Shown piece after piece: positions 1 through 11,328 of a stretch of 64,000 nt of DNA. The notes below the pieces were generated by a model. The model ran no database searches and was not told where the DNA came from. It worked only from the letters and a program-made list of their open reading frames with translations. This stretch comes from Gnetum montanum (Eukaryota > Streptophyta > Gnetopsida > Gnetales > Gnetaceae). Made by a program: the position numbers and the translations under genes. How positions within the stretch are numbered: position 1 is the stretch's first letter; the number at the start of each line of letters is the position of its first letter. The stretch covers positions 1,444,979-1,508,978 of the forward strand of contig MNCI01023742.1 of NCBI GenBank assembly GCA_015680685.1, read 5' to 3'.

Positions 1-1531
1 CTCATGAATAAGCCAATGGTAAGCCCCCTTATTATATGATGGCTTATAATCCTACAAGAGTTTGATTTAACAATAATTGATAGTAAAGGCACCGAGAATG
101 TAGTTGCCGATTATTTATCTCAGTTGCACTGGGACAGCAAAGAGGATGAGTATCCAATTTCTAATCATTTCTCCGATGAGTTCCTCTTTGCCAGTGTAGT
201 GAATAACCAATCACCCACAGACACAAATTGGTATAGTAGCATTCTCACCTATCTCCTTACCCAACAAACACCACAAGAGCTAAACCTTAAGAAGAAACAA
301 TAGTTTCTTCACAGAGCCAAGTACTTTATGGAGATCAATAGATAACTTTACAAAGTATGTCCCAATGGCTTAGTTTGATGGTGTGTTCCCGATAGAGATC
401 AACTGAGAGTTCTCCAAGATGCTCATGAGGGCTGTTGTGGGGGTCATTATGCTAGGAAACGAACGGTCATCAAGATCTTTCTTGTAGGGTATTATTGGCC
501 TACCTTGTTCCAGGACACCCATCAATTCATCCAATCTTGTGAACGCTATCAACATGATGGGGGAATGACTGCTAGAATGGAGGGTCCACAACAATAGATT
601 CAACCATTAGAACCCTTCGACATTTGGGGAATTGATTTCATGGGGCCCATTACACCAATGTCCAATGAAAAAGATTACATCATAATTTTCGTAGACTACT
701 TAACAAAATGGGCTGAAGTAGTTGCCATTAAAGATTGCACAACATCTACAGCTACACGATTTTTTCAACAACAAGTCGTCAATAGGTTTGGTATGCCGTG
801 TGCACTTATCTCAGACAATGGAACACACTTCACAGGTACAACTTTTCGGAAGTTAATGCAACGCTTAGCGGTTGAGCACAAATTGACTACACCATACCAC
901 CCCCAAGCAAACGATCAAGCTGAGGTCACCAACAGGGAGATTACTAAGATACTGACTAGAACCATTAGCAAGTATAGGTAATACTGGAGCACTAAACTGA
1001 ATGATGCTCTTTGGGCATATCGCTCCACATGGAAACTTCCTATAGGCTACTCTCCTTATGAGTTAGTGTATGGAAAACTTTCAATGCTTCCTATCCAAAC
1101 TGAGCTCCATACACTAGCCACAGCATGTGACCTCAACCTTGACCTTGATCTAGCACAAAAACAAAGGTTGATGACTCTTAACTTGCTAGATGAGAACTGA
1201 CTAGATGTCATGTCATCTAATGAATTGTAGAAGGAATTTAATAAACAACGTCATGACCTGAAAATTAGGAAAGTTAAGTATCAACCAGGAGATAAGGTTC
1301 TCTACTGGAACCCCCACACATGTGTCACAACGTACCAAATTTCAAACACTATTGAAAAGACCTTACATTATCTATGCAACTTTTCCTTTAGGGGCCATGA
1401 CCATATATAAACTTGAGAGCCCAAATAAGAGACTATTAGTCAATGTTCAACAAACAAAACCTTTCCATGAGTTTAGGATAGCCAGAACATATGCTACCTC
1501 TATAGGTGGGCAACCTTGCTCATTATTTTGA
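1..1531 (+). pseudogene. Family-1 pol 3' fragment: RNase H tail and integrase (element 1)
   Basis: This is the downstream end of a Ty3/gypsy polyprotein that enters from outside the window. Bases 1-150 encode the RNase H C-terminus (motif VVAD). The zinc-binding region follows at about 415-550, where the last Cys of the CxxC pair reads Tyr. The integrase core has Asp at 634-636, Asp at 814-816 and Glu at 922-924, which gives a D-x59-D-x35-E spacing typical of retroviral-type integrases; the motifs are GIDFMG, ISDNGTHF and QAEVTNREI. The C-terminal part carries KVKYQPGDKV and has no chromodomain. In-frame stops (for example TGA at 49-51, TAG at 595-597, TAA at 979-981) and a frameshift near 1315 make it nonfunctional, although the catalytic triad is intact. 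The lineage is judged Athila-like from the other copies. Confidence 0.9.
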
Positions 1532-3467
1532 ATCTCCTCCTTCCAACTCAATCATGGGGGAGATGGCCATCTCTGCTAATCATTGAAGGCCCTCAGTTAT
1601 TTCTAAGTTTTTGTTTTACACATTTTTTCTTTGCACATTTCTTTAATCTTTCTTGTTTTTGTTTTACACCATTGTTCATATTTTTACCATTTCTTTGTGT
1701 GATTACTTTATTTTTTTTGTCAACCAATAAGTGTTCATGATGGTGGCATGAATAATACCATATTGATTACTAATGTTTGGATTTTACTTTTGAAGTATGA
1801 TGTTGATATTAAGGTATGGTTCTTTTGATTAAATAGGCAATAAGTCCACGTCATTCATACATCCATAAAATCCTATGGTATTCCTTAGCTTGGAACTATA
1901 CAGTCCCTTTCTCTAATAAAATTGTTAATGAATTGGTGGCTGGGTATTTCTCAAACTAAGGAAAGACTCAAAGGATGAAAATGGTGTAACTTCAAGGGGA
2001 TTCTATGCATTTTTGCTGGCTATTTTCTTGAGTGCTTAGATGCTTTTTCCTTGGGTTTTCTGCCATTCTGACCGTTCATCAAATCTCCAGAAGTTGAGTA
2101 CATAAAGATAAGTCTTTGCATAGTGTGGTTCTCACACAAAAAAAAAGGTTAGAATTCAAATCATACCCCTTAGACATAATAAAGAACTTGGGCTACAAGC
2201 ACTGGTTATGGCACTAGAAAGACATGTTGCCCATGCTTGAAGGTTTCCTCTAACTAAGGCCCTTTCTCACTTCTTGATTCTCCATCTCGCTCTCCTCAGA
2301 ATGGTGATAACTTTTTGTAGAGGCATTCTTGTTGCTTCAAGAGGATAGGATGGTCAAATGTGTTGATGCAAGGTCACTGAATGTGGTTTGTTAAGCCTAG
2401 ATTTGGAATGAGTTCTACTCGGTCACATTAACCGTAAAACACACACAAGGGACTTTACACAACCTTGTTCTTGGGTTTCCATTCCATTCTCTCCTCTCCA
2501 CCTTTCTTTTTCATTTTTCACCTCATTGTTGGTTTTATCATTATTCTATATCTTGGTTGATGCATTGTTCTTCCTTGGTAAGTTCTTGTGGGTAAGTTTT
2601 TAACTCTTACTTCCAAATGACATTCATAAAGCCTATGAATTCTTTGGTTTGTGGGTCTGTCAGGGCATCAAAGGCATGAGCTTGCTTTGGGGAGGACCCA
2701 ATGGCATTCCTTTTTGGTGCATTTGTTAACTTCTTTTCCTTAAACATTTTCTATAATCAACAATTTTTTATTTCATCCCCATCTATGACATCCATTTTAT
2801 TGGCATTTCCTTTGTTACTTTTTCTCCATCTTTCTTATTCCTTATCCTTTTCCATCCTATCGCTACCAGAGGTTCGCTCTTAGTCATGGGGACCCTAGCA
2901 CAATTTTTTCAACTTTTCCTAACCCCTATACACCTTAGGTAGTCACCAGTGTTAAAACTCTAGAATCAGTATCTGCCATAACCACAACTCAACTAATGCA
3001 CTTTACATCAAGGCAAGGTATCAATTGCATTGTGATTTATCTACCCTTGCTCATTTTTTATTGCATTTTGTGTGCAGATGGTGATCATACAACGATGGAC
3101 TAGGCTTGGAGGAAACACTCAAGATGGATCGAAACTGGAACATTTACAAAAGGAGCAAGATTGGTGACATGGCTATGGATAAACAACAGAAGGCACAATC
3201 TTGGCATTGGCAACAACACACCTTATTCTTTTCTCTCTCTCCTTCTCTTACAGCTTCCAAATAAGGCTGGATGTTATTTATGTACAGTGTTCACCTTTGT
3301 GGTTATGAAAACTAATGTTTTCATGTATTGTATTATTGATCCATTCACTGGGCATGTTGAGTCTGTCACCTCGTTCCATCATCAATGGTCATTCAGTCAA
3401 TAATCCCATACCTTTCCAATATTTTGTAAGGAACTTGAGGAAGAGTTTTCATTCAGTCATGGGGGTA
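1532..3467 (+). other. Family-1 3' noncoding region (element 1)
   Basis: This 1.9-kb stretch between pol and the 3' LTR has no long open frame. It is conserved in every family-1 copy of the window. It holds three copies of a TCATGGGG-type purine motif, at 1552-1566, 2884-2891 and 3457-3467; the last directly abuts the LTR and is the expected polypurine tract. It also holds a GT...AG stretch at 3018-3077 and a pyrimidine-rich run ending in CAG near 3230-3256. In Athila elements this position can hold an env-like frame, but none is seen here. Confidence 0.75.
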
Positions 3468-4275
3468 TGATAAACCGTGATATCGCATCCGCGATATCAG
3501 ATCCAACCATGCAATGTTGGATACTCGATATCACAGCCTGTCTCCTTGCCTATAAATAAGAGGTGGCACCCTTGGTTTCCACATTAGACAATTAGTTCCT
3601 TAGCCAAACTCTTGCCATTTTTTCCCTCGAGAGTTAGAATTATTTATACGTGCTTGTAATAGGAGTCATAGAGTGAACAAATCTTTATTCAAGCATTGTG
3701 TACTTGAGCACACTTTGTGTACGGCAATAAAGATGAACTTTATGATAAACCTTGTAGCATACAGAATAGATTAATTAGCGTTAATTATTATTTAATTTTT
3801 TCCTAGTTGATTAATGATTTCTCTCACCCTACAACTCTCTTAGATAAATACACTTAGTATGAATGCTTCGAGCATGCATGTAGTGCTTGGTAACCCAGTG
3901 ATGATAAGCGTTTGGTAATCCCAGCAACGTTACACTGGTTCAGGATGTGTACGGCAAGTGGGAATGGATATTGGTGTTAGGAGTAATTAGAAATTAGTTA
4001 ATGAATAGTTAAATTAGATTAGTTACTTAGTTATCTCTCTCCCCCTCCTTTCTAGCATAGGATATAAAACACATAAAAACTATAAAAATCATATGCCTCA
4101 AGCTTACTTAACCATACAACCGTGACATACAAGTAAGTTTGGGAAGACAATGATTAACCAACCCATTATTGTTCCACAAAGGTGCATAGGCACTTAGTCC
4201 TTGGAATTCCATCGGATCATGCGTGAAACACTCATATTCATATGGTTAAGCATAGGGGTACCTTGCCACTCATCA
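3468..4275 (+). repeat. LTR A, 3' LTR of element 1
   Basis: This is an 808-bp LTR starting TGATAAACC (the consensus start is TGATGAGCC) directly after the purine tract TCATGGGGGTA and ending CTCATCA. U3 carries GATATC motifs at about 3479-3530. TATAAATA lies at 3551-3558 and AATAAA at 3726-3731, so U3 is about 110 bp, R about 170 bp and U5 about 530 bp. The 5' partner lies outside the window. The 3' flank is CACTA. Confidence 0.92.
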
Positions 4276-5054
4276 CACTAAAATGAAAAACACTCCTTGC
4301 AATGTCGTAGTCCCAACAACATAGATGGAAAATTCATGTTTATCATACTTTATTATTTATTCATAATAATAGGTACATGGCTCAAATATTCAATAAGTAA
4401 ACAAACAAGGTTTCTATTTTACAAAAATATAAAATGTACAAAAAATATTTTTCAAGTTAAGAAGGTCCATCTTGTACAAAATTGGTCCATCTTTCATCTT
4501 ATGTCCCTCTTTTGACATTTTCTTGTCTATTCTAGGCTCTCTACATCAAAATACACGAAGAGTTAAAACTCCTCAAATAAGAAAAGTTATTTTATTTTCC
4601 TCTTCATGGAGCATAAATTATATGTGCCAAAAGTCTCATGATATGGGCTCAATAAGGATATCCAATAAAAATATGCAAAAGGGTTACAAGGTCCAAAACT
4701 GACTTAGATTTCTCCTGAAATCTAAATAAAATCCAAATATCAAAAGCAAATATGTAACTTTTAATTATTAATCCCTTTGTATCCAAGAATATCACAAATT
4801 TTTTAGCAAAATCCAAGAAAAAAATGTATTTTAATAAGGCATCTTTGAAGACTAAGTCTTGGCTATCCTCACTACCAAAGGAACCTACTGATAGCTCTTA
4901 GAATAACCTCACTACTATCATTGAATTAGCCTTGTGATCCTAAACAAGTCACTCATGGTCAAGTCTTGGCAGTAGCCTCACTACTAACATCCTTAATGGT
5001 CAAGGCTCATGCATCATTGAAAGGATAGGTTTTTACTATGCTTCATTGCACACC
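4276..5054. other. Spacer between two family-1 insertions, nothing recognised
   Basis: AT-rich noncoding DNA. Short open frames are present but show no family motif and no coding-like composition. A short motif CCTCACTAC recurs three times between 4868 and 4990. This is probably pre-insertion DNA or an unrecognised old repeat. Confidence 0.5.
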
Positions 5055-5059
5055 ACTAG
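5055..5059 (+). repeat. Target-site duplication ACTAG, left copy
   Basis: ACTAG directly precedes the LTR start at 5060. The same five bases follow the LTR that ends at 21304. Five base pairs is the usual duplication size for Ty3/gypsy integrase. Confidence 0.8.
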
Positions 5060-5904
5060 TGATGAGCTGCGATATCACGTACGCGATATAGCATTCACGA
5101 TATCGCATCTGCCACACGATATCGCATACGTGATATCGTGTCCTACCTCATTTTCTATAAATAAGAGGTGGAATCCTTGGTTCCATATAGTTAGACTTAG
5201 AACCTTAGCCAAACTCTTGCAGTTTTGTTATTCTAGAGTTAGAATTATTTTTGTGTGCCTGTAATAGGAGACATAGAGTGAACGGATCTTTATTCGAGCA
5301 ATTTGTACGTGAGCATAATTTTGTGTAAGGCAATAAAGACGAACTTTGTGATAAACCTTGCAACATAAAGATTAAGCTAATTAGTAATTAATGATTATTT
5401 AATGTTTTCTAGTTAATTAATATCTTTCTCAACCTTTAACCCCCTTAGTTAAATACACTCAGTACGACCACTTCGAGCATGCATGTAGCGCTTGGTAACC
5501 CAGCAACAATTAGCATTTGGTAACCCTAGTAACGATTAGCATTTGGTAACCCCAGTAGCGTTTCACTAGTTTAGGATATGTACAGCAAGTGGGAACGAAT
5601 ACTGATGTTAGGAACATTTAGAAACTAGTTAATGAATAGTTAATGTAAGTTAGTCACTTAGTTCTCTTTCCCTTTCCTTTACTAGCAGAAGACATAAAAA
5701 TATAAAAGCTATAAAAATCATATACCTAAGGCTTACTTAACCATACAACTGTGACAATATAAGTAAGTTTGGGAAGACAATGATTGATTAACCCTAAGTG
5801 TTCCATTAAGGTGCATAAGCACTTAGTCCTTCGAGTTCAACCGAATCGTGCGTGAAATGCTCATATTTGTATGGTTGAGTGTAGGGGTACCTTGCCACTC
5901 ATCA
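5060..5904 (+). repeat. LTR B, 5' LTR of the compound element
   Basis: An 845-bp LTR from TGATGAGCTGC to CTCATCA. It has TATAAATA at 5156-5163 and a conserved AATAAAGA downstream as the likely polyadenylation signal. Near 5497-5565 a GGTAACCCAGTAACGATTAG-type unit is repeated about three times, against two in most other LTRs of the window. Confidence 0.93.
5069..5163 (+). promoter_or_regulatory. U3 GATATC palindrome array plus TATA box
   Basis: Between the LTR start and the TATA box lie several GATATC-centred palindromes spaced about 15-16 bp apart, joined by GCATACG or CGTACGC linkers. The array sits 20-90 bp upstream of TATAAATA, the normal place for U3 enhancer elements. Copy number differs between LTRs of the window: one in the right LTR of this same insertion, two in LTR C, four to five here. 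The binding factor is unknown. Confidence 0.6.
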
Positions 5905-5905
5905 T

Positions 5906-5923
5906 TGGCACCGTTTCCGGGGA
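5906..5923 (+). other. Primer binding site, tRNA-Asp type
   Basis: TGGCACCGTTTCCGGGGA starts two bases after the LTR. It matches the complement of the plant tRNA-Asp 3' end (TGGCGCCGTTGCCGGGGA) with two mismatches. This is the primer site used by Athila-type elements and places minus-strand synthesis initiation here. Confidence 0.85.
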
Positions 5924-6048
5924 CTTAGTTGTTTGTGCACAAAATAGAATATAGGAAATCATTCATATTGTTGGAACTTTAGAACGAACACTTAGGGTTA
6001 ATCAAAGGAAGACAAGACAATGATACATTGCATACCGAACAAGACAAG

Positions 6049-7977
6049 ATGTCTTCTTCTTCGCATAAGAGCACTTCACTGCCTAGGACTAACACAAGAG
6101 GTAGTCGGCAACATAAGACACATAACCAAGATTTGCCAGTTCCTCAACTGTTTCATGTGGTATATACTCATCTCGATGAGTATGTACTTGATTTCACCTT
6201 TATTCTCCACCAAGATGAACAACTGCATTGGAAAGACTTGGAGGGTAACATAGTGTTGCCTCTAGACCAATCAGTCCCCAACATGCTCCTTCATGCTCTC
6301 ACACGAATAGGCATGTCGCTTTTATATGTAGAATACATTGCATGCGATCATGACACAAGAGACTATCATCCCATAGAAGCACAATGTCAAAGGGACTTGC
6401 GACAGGAGAGATACCATACATCCTTGAAGGGTAAATGGCCCCATGACGCTCCACATGTTTTGAGCGAAATTGAGGATGGTGAACCTGCTTCAATAGGTTC
6501 CCCACAAAACGATGTTCCTCCTCCTAACATTGGTCAAGAGGTGATGTATCAGAACCTTCACTCCATTATTCACAACCCTGGTTCTGATACCCATGAACAC
6601 AAAGTGTTCAAATAGGGAACACAAACACACGATAAGGGCAGACATTCTGATCATGATCACAATCGAGGTCGAGACCACCGAAGAGAAGGTAAAAAATGCT
6701 GTCATGGTGATGGTTCTCCTTCTTCTTCATCTTCATCGTCACCTTCACCCTCTCCTTCAGTGTCCGGATGCAATCATAGGGAAACTAATCGTGAGGACAA
6801 GGGAAAATGAAATGAAAGACATCGATGAGACAGTCGAGAACGAGAACAAGGGCATTCTAAGGAATCAAGGCATAGAAGAAGGGAGAGTAGGGAACCGTGT
6901 AGACACCATAGACGCTATAAACGAGATGATCACAAAGAACCCCTACTTGTAACTAGAAGCATGTTAGATATAACAGAGGCTGTAAGAGTTCCAACAAGGC
7001 ACCAAAAGGATAGTAGGATCAAGAGGTTAGACATGAACAACATCCCACAATTTGAAGGGGGATACAACGCTAATCCTCAAAATCATTTGCAAGCATTCCA
7101 CGATGCATGTGCCTTACAAAACATAGAGAACGAATGGCAAAAACTAAAGTTCTTTCCAAGGGCACTAATGAAAGAAGCTAAAAGCTGGTACTGGTCCTTA
7201 GAACAAGAATCCATTCAGAGGTGGAGTATAATGTTAGAACTATTCAATATTAAGTATTAAATGTACTCCCGAGTGTCTAACCTATGAAATAAAATCCAAG
7301 GATGGAAGCAAGGAAATCATGAAGCCTTGGATGCTACCATGGGCCACTATTACACACTGTTACATCATTTCCCTGGCCATGGTTATTCGTAGCAGGATCA
7401 ACTACGCCATCTCCTAGATGGACTTAGGCATGATATAAGAAGAACCATTGGAACATATACCCAAGGAAGATTATCAGAGCTTAGGTCTCATCAAATTCAT
7501 AGATTGCTAGAGCAAGTAGCCAAGAATGAAGGTGAGCTACAAAAGAGAGAAAGTGCGGAAGAGTACAATAGAGATCCTTCCCTCTGCAAAAGGGGAGTGA
7601 GATTATGTGAGGAGAAAGATGAGTCACCACTCGAAGAGGTGGTGAATAGGAAAACTTTACTGCTCCAAAAGTTAACAACAGAAGTATCGGCAAAGGTAGA
7701 CAAAATGTGGAACTCCCTGGATAGTAGGTTTGAAATTGTTCTTAAAATCGTAGAGGAGTCTAGGGAGCGAGGTAGTGACTATGACAAAAAGAAAAAGAAA
7801 GAAGTAGACAATGCACATAACAAGGGTAAGGGTAAAATGGACATCACCGAAGAGGTTGTGGATTTAGATATGGACAATGACAGTGGATGTAAGATATGCC
7901 AATATGACCATCCTAAGGGATGTTGCCTAATGATCTCACATCTACAAGAGTCTGGGATGTATGCACTCAACCCATGA
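6049..7977 (+). pseudogene. Family-1 gag, broken by stops
   Basis: The ATG at 6049 (MSSSSHKS) is chosen because the same start recurs at 48733 and 57244. One frame runs to the end of gag but is interrupted by stops at 6613, 6808, 6826, 7258, 7288 and 7390. The order is: an N-terminal domain (about 6110-6540); a basic Arg/Ser/His-rich tract with a Ser/Pro run (about 6616-6945), read in this frame although neighbouring frames look open; and the retrotransposon gag core (about 6960-7500, with QNHLQAFHDACAL and SWYWSLE). A coiled-coil-like Glu/Lys segment follows. The zinc knuckle (7890-7928) fits C-x2-C-x3-H-x4-C. The product would be the capsid/nucleocapsid protein. Several stops look like CGA to TGA or CAG to TAG changes. 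Confidence 0.88.
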
Positions 7978-9346
7978 TTTAATAAATAGCAAGCACCCCA
8001 ATAGTTACCTTATCCCCAAGGTAACCCAAGGCAGTTCCACCAACCTTCAACATATTATCCCAGTGGAACTCCACCACAACCCGTTGAGCAACATCAACAG
8101 TGGAAATACCCACAGTTATGGGGGATGCCACCACCAAGGCAACAATACTCCTATAGGCAACCTGACCCATATGGCTACTACATGTAGCATTCAATCTCTC
8201 CTTGTGACTCTGTTTGTCATGTTACACCACAACATCACTACTAAGCTTGGGAGTATTTTAGAACTCCTTCTCTTAGGGGAGATAACCCACAAGCATACCA
8301 TCCTTTGAATCCATCCACAACTCTCACACCGATAGCTCCATTACTTCCTACTCAAGGGGAACTCCCTACTCAACTGCAGCAACGCAATGCCACAAGGGAT
8401 GTAAATACTCAACCCGCTGTTCGTTTTGACAACCGTATAAAGAGACGAGCTTTCTTCAAAATCAACAGTCCAACCAAGCCCTCACAACCACAAGCGGTTG
8501 AACCTCTGAATACCCCTCCATCAAATAAGGCTTCAGATCTCCCTTCAAACCAAACACCAAGCTCAACACATACGGTTATGTTAACACATGTTGTTACTGA
8601 CTGGATTAAGGTGGGCCACCTTCCCAGGAAATTCTTTGATCCTAGAAGCCCTCTAATCTATCTACAAGTTGCTAGGAATGAACCATGTAAAGCTCTTCTG
8701 GACTCAAGTTTCGGAGTCAACTTAATATCACAAGAGATGTACAAAGCCTGGAACCTACCTCCATTAAAGAAGAGCAATATTTGCCTAGAGCTAGCCAACC
8801 AATCCATCACTATTCCCTTAGGGCTGGTGGAGGACATCGTCACCATTGTGTGGGTGGTCGTATCTAGTTGATTTCCTAGTGATACAAGTAAACAATGATA
8901 CAAGGAACTTCCTAATAATCATGGGAAGGGCATGGCTAAGTACCATAAATGCGCACCTAGGAATCCACGATCTTTCCCTAGAAATATCTAAGGAAAATAC
9001 TTTTGGGAAGATCAAGAAGAATAAGGTTCCATACATCACATACAGTGATACAGGGTGTGACTACGTGCAGGAATGTTCAGTATTACCTACATGCAACTAG
9101 TGTGCACAAGAAATTAACATACAAAAGTGCTTGTATGTAGCAACCACACAACAAGAAGACACCTAGTGGTTGATAGTTGATCAAGGGAGCAACTCACCAA
9201 CATACATGGAACTAACTAAGGGAATAACTAGTGCTTACATCGAAAGCATAGATGAACTTGAGTAGGTCCATCGCCAACTTCCAAACCCTAACCTGAAAAC
9301 ATCAATTAGGGGAAGTCAGAAATTCCTAAGAAAATAAAACAAGCGC
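7978..9346 (+). pseudogene. Gag-protease linker and aspartic protease, truncated
   Basis: The gag frame continues without a shift through a Pro/Gln/His/Tyr-rich linker (7978-8400) into the protease, so gag and pol are one frame in this family. The protease active site reads Asp-Ser-Ser at 8701-8709 where other copies read Asp-Ser-Gly, so it is likely dead. The conserved IIMGRAWLST segment (about 8918-8950) is out of frame by then. The sequence stops just after the conserved IPKKIKQ region at about 9346, where about 2.7 kb of RT, RNase H and integrase found in sister copies is missing. Confidence 0.85.
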
Positions 9347-9439
9347 TTTGATAAGACGTTGTTTGTCAATGTGCAACAGACCAAACCATACCATGAATCT
9401 AGAACAGTCAGTGCACATAATACCCCTGAGAGGGGATGA
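9347..9439 (+). pseudogene. Integrase C-terminal stub after the pol deletion
   Basis: Thirty codons read FDKTLFVNVQQTKP and end at the normal family stop TGA (9437-9439). They match the last residues of the polyprotein in the second body (stop at 18543-18545). The stub lies directly downstream of truncated protease, so it marks the right edge of a single large internal deletion. Confidence 0.8.
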
Positions 9440-11328
9440 CCCTACTCATTATTTTGAATCTCCTCCTTTCAACTCGATCATGGGGGAGATGGCCATCTCT
9501 GCTGATCAACCGAGGCCCTCAGTTCCTTTTTCAGTTTTTGTTTTACACATTTTTGCTTTACAAATTTCTTTAACTTTTCTTATTTTTATTTTGCAACATC
9601 GTTCATGCTTTTTCATTTCTTTGTATGGTTGGTTGTGATGTTAGGTTCATCACCTAATAAGTGCTCCTAATGGTGGTATGAACTGTATTCTATTGATTGC
9701 TAATGTTTGGTTTTTACTTTTGAGTTATAATGTTGATACTAAGGTATGGTTCTTTTGATATAATAGGTAATGAGTCCACGTCATCCATGCATCCATAACT
9801 TTCTATGGTCTCTCTTGGCTTGGAACTGTACAGTCCCTTTCTTTAAATAATAGAACTATCAATGAATTGGTGATTAGGCATTTCTCAAACTAAGGAAGGA
9901 CTCAAGGATTGAAAAGGATGTGACTTCAAGGGGATTTGATGCATTTGTGATGGCTATTCTCTTGGGTGCTTGGATGTTTTCTTCTTGGGTTTTCCTTACC
10001 ATTCCGATGTTGCTCCATTATCAAGAAGCTGAGCTAATAAAAATAATAAGTCTTTGTATGTTGTGGTTCCCACATAAAAAAAAGTGAGAATTCAAAGCAT
10101 ACCCCTAAGACAAAACAATCATCTGGGCTACAAGCACTGGTTATGGAACCAAACAAACGTGTTCCCTCTAACTAAGGCCCTCTCTTGCTTCCTACTTTTT
10201 CCTCCCTTGTTTCTTTGGAATAGTGGTGACTCTTTGGCAGAAGCATTCTTACTACTTTAAGAGGATGGATTGGCCAAGTGTATTAATGCGAAGTCACTGG
10301 ATGTGGATTGTTTGAGGCTGGATTTGGAATGAGATCTACTAAGTCACATTAACCATAAATACACAAGGGGCTGTACACCACCTTGTTCTTGGGACTCCAT
10401 TCCATTCTCTTCTCCTCATCATTCTTTCTCTATTTTTCCACCTCATTTCCGACTGTATCAGTAGTCTATATTTTGGTTGATGCATTGTGTTCTTATTGGT
10501 AAAATTTTGTGGTTAAGACTTTAACTCTTGATTCCAAATGACATTTCCAGAGCCTACGGACTCTTTGAATGTGGGATTGTCAGGGAATTAAGGGCATGAG
10601 CATGCTTTGGGGAGGACTCACTGGCATTCCTATTTGGTGCATTAGTTAACTTCTTTCCCTTAAACATTTCTGCAATCAACATTTATTTTGTTCATTTCCA
10701 CCTCTGACATCCATTTTATCAGCGTTGCCATTGTTTCTTTTTCTCCATCTTTCTTATTCCTTCTATTTTTCCATTCTATCACTACTAGAGGATTGCTCTT
10801 AGTCATGGGGGTCCTGGTCCAATTTTTTCAATTTTCTCCTAACCCCTACACCTTGGGTAGTCACCAGTGTTATGTCTCTAGACTCTGTATTAGCCATATC
10901 ACAACTCAGCCAATGGACCGTCCACCAAGGCAAGGTATCAATTGCATTGTTATTTATTTATCCTTGCTAATATGAGACTGTGTTGTATGTGCAGATGGTA
11001 ATCATACAACAATGGACTGGAGCTGGAGGAAACACTTAGGATGGACTAGTGCTGGAATAGTTATGCAAGAAACAAGATTGATGACGCAGTTATGGATGGA
11101 CAACGGAAGGCGCAATCTTGGCATCAGCAGCGACACGTCTTCTCCTTTTCTCTCTCTCTTCGATCTCAACTACTAAATAAGGCTAAATGTCAAATGCCAT
11201 GTATTATAATGTTGATCCGTTCACGTGTCACCCCATTCACCATTAGTGTCATTCAAGTCAATAATCCCATACCTTCCCAATATTTTGTAAGGAACTCAAG
11301 GACGATTTTTCATTCAGTCATGGGGGTA
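9440..11328 (+). other. Family-1 3' noncoding region (first body)
   Basis: This is homologous to 1532-3467. Purine motifs lie at 9478-9490, 10803-10812 and 11318-11328, the last abutting the LTR. A GT...AG stretch of exactly 60 nt lies at 10935-10994, with a CTAAT branch-point-like sequence. There is no supported coding region; the short hydrophobic frames are not conserved between copies. Confidence 0.7.

Noticed and set aside
2701-2883. Hydrophobic frame in the 3' noncoding region that might be env-like
   Set aside because: The frame is short and AT/T-rich, and it is not preserved in the sister copies at 9440-11328, 18546-20545 and 54358-56278.
3460-3530. GATATC palindromes as a CRISPR-like or satellite array
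   Set aside because: The units are short, irregular and confined to U3 next to a TATA box; they behave as LTR promoter repeats.
6593-6952. 119-codon open frame overlapping gag
   Set aside because: It lies in a shadow frame; the conserved gag frame through this stretch is the one carrying the Arg/Ser-rich tract, shared with all copies.
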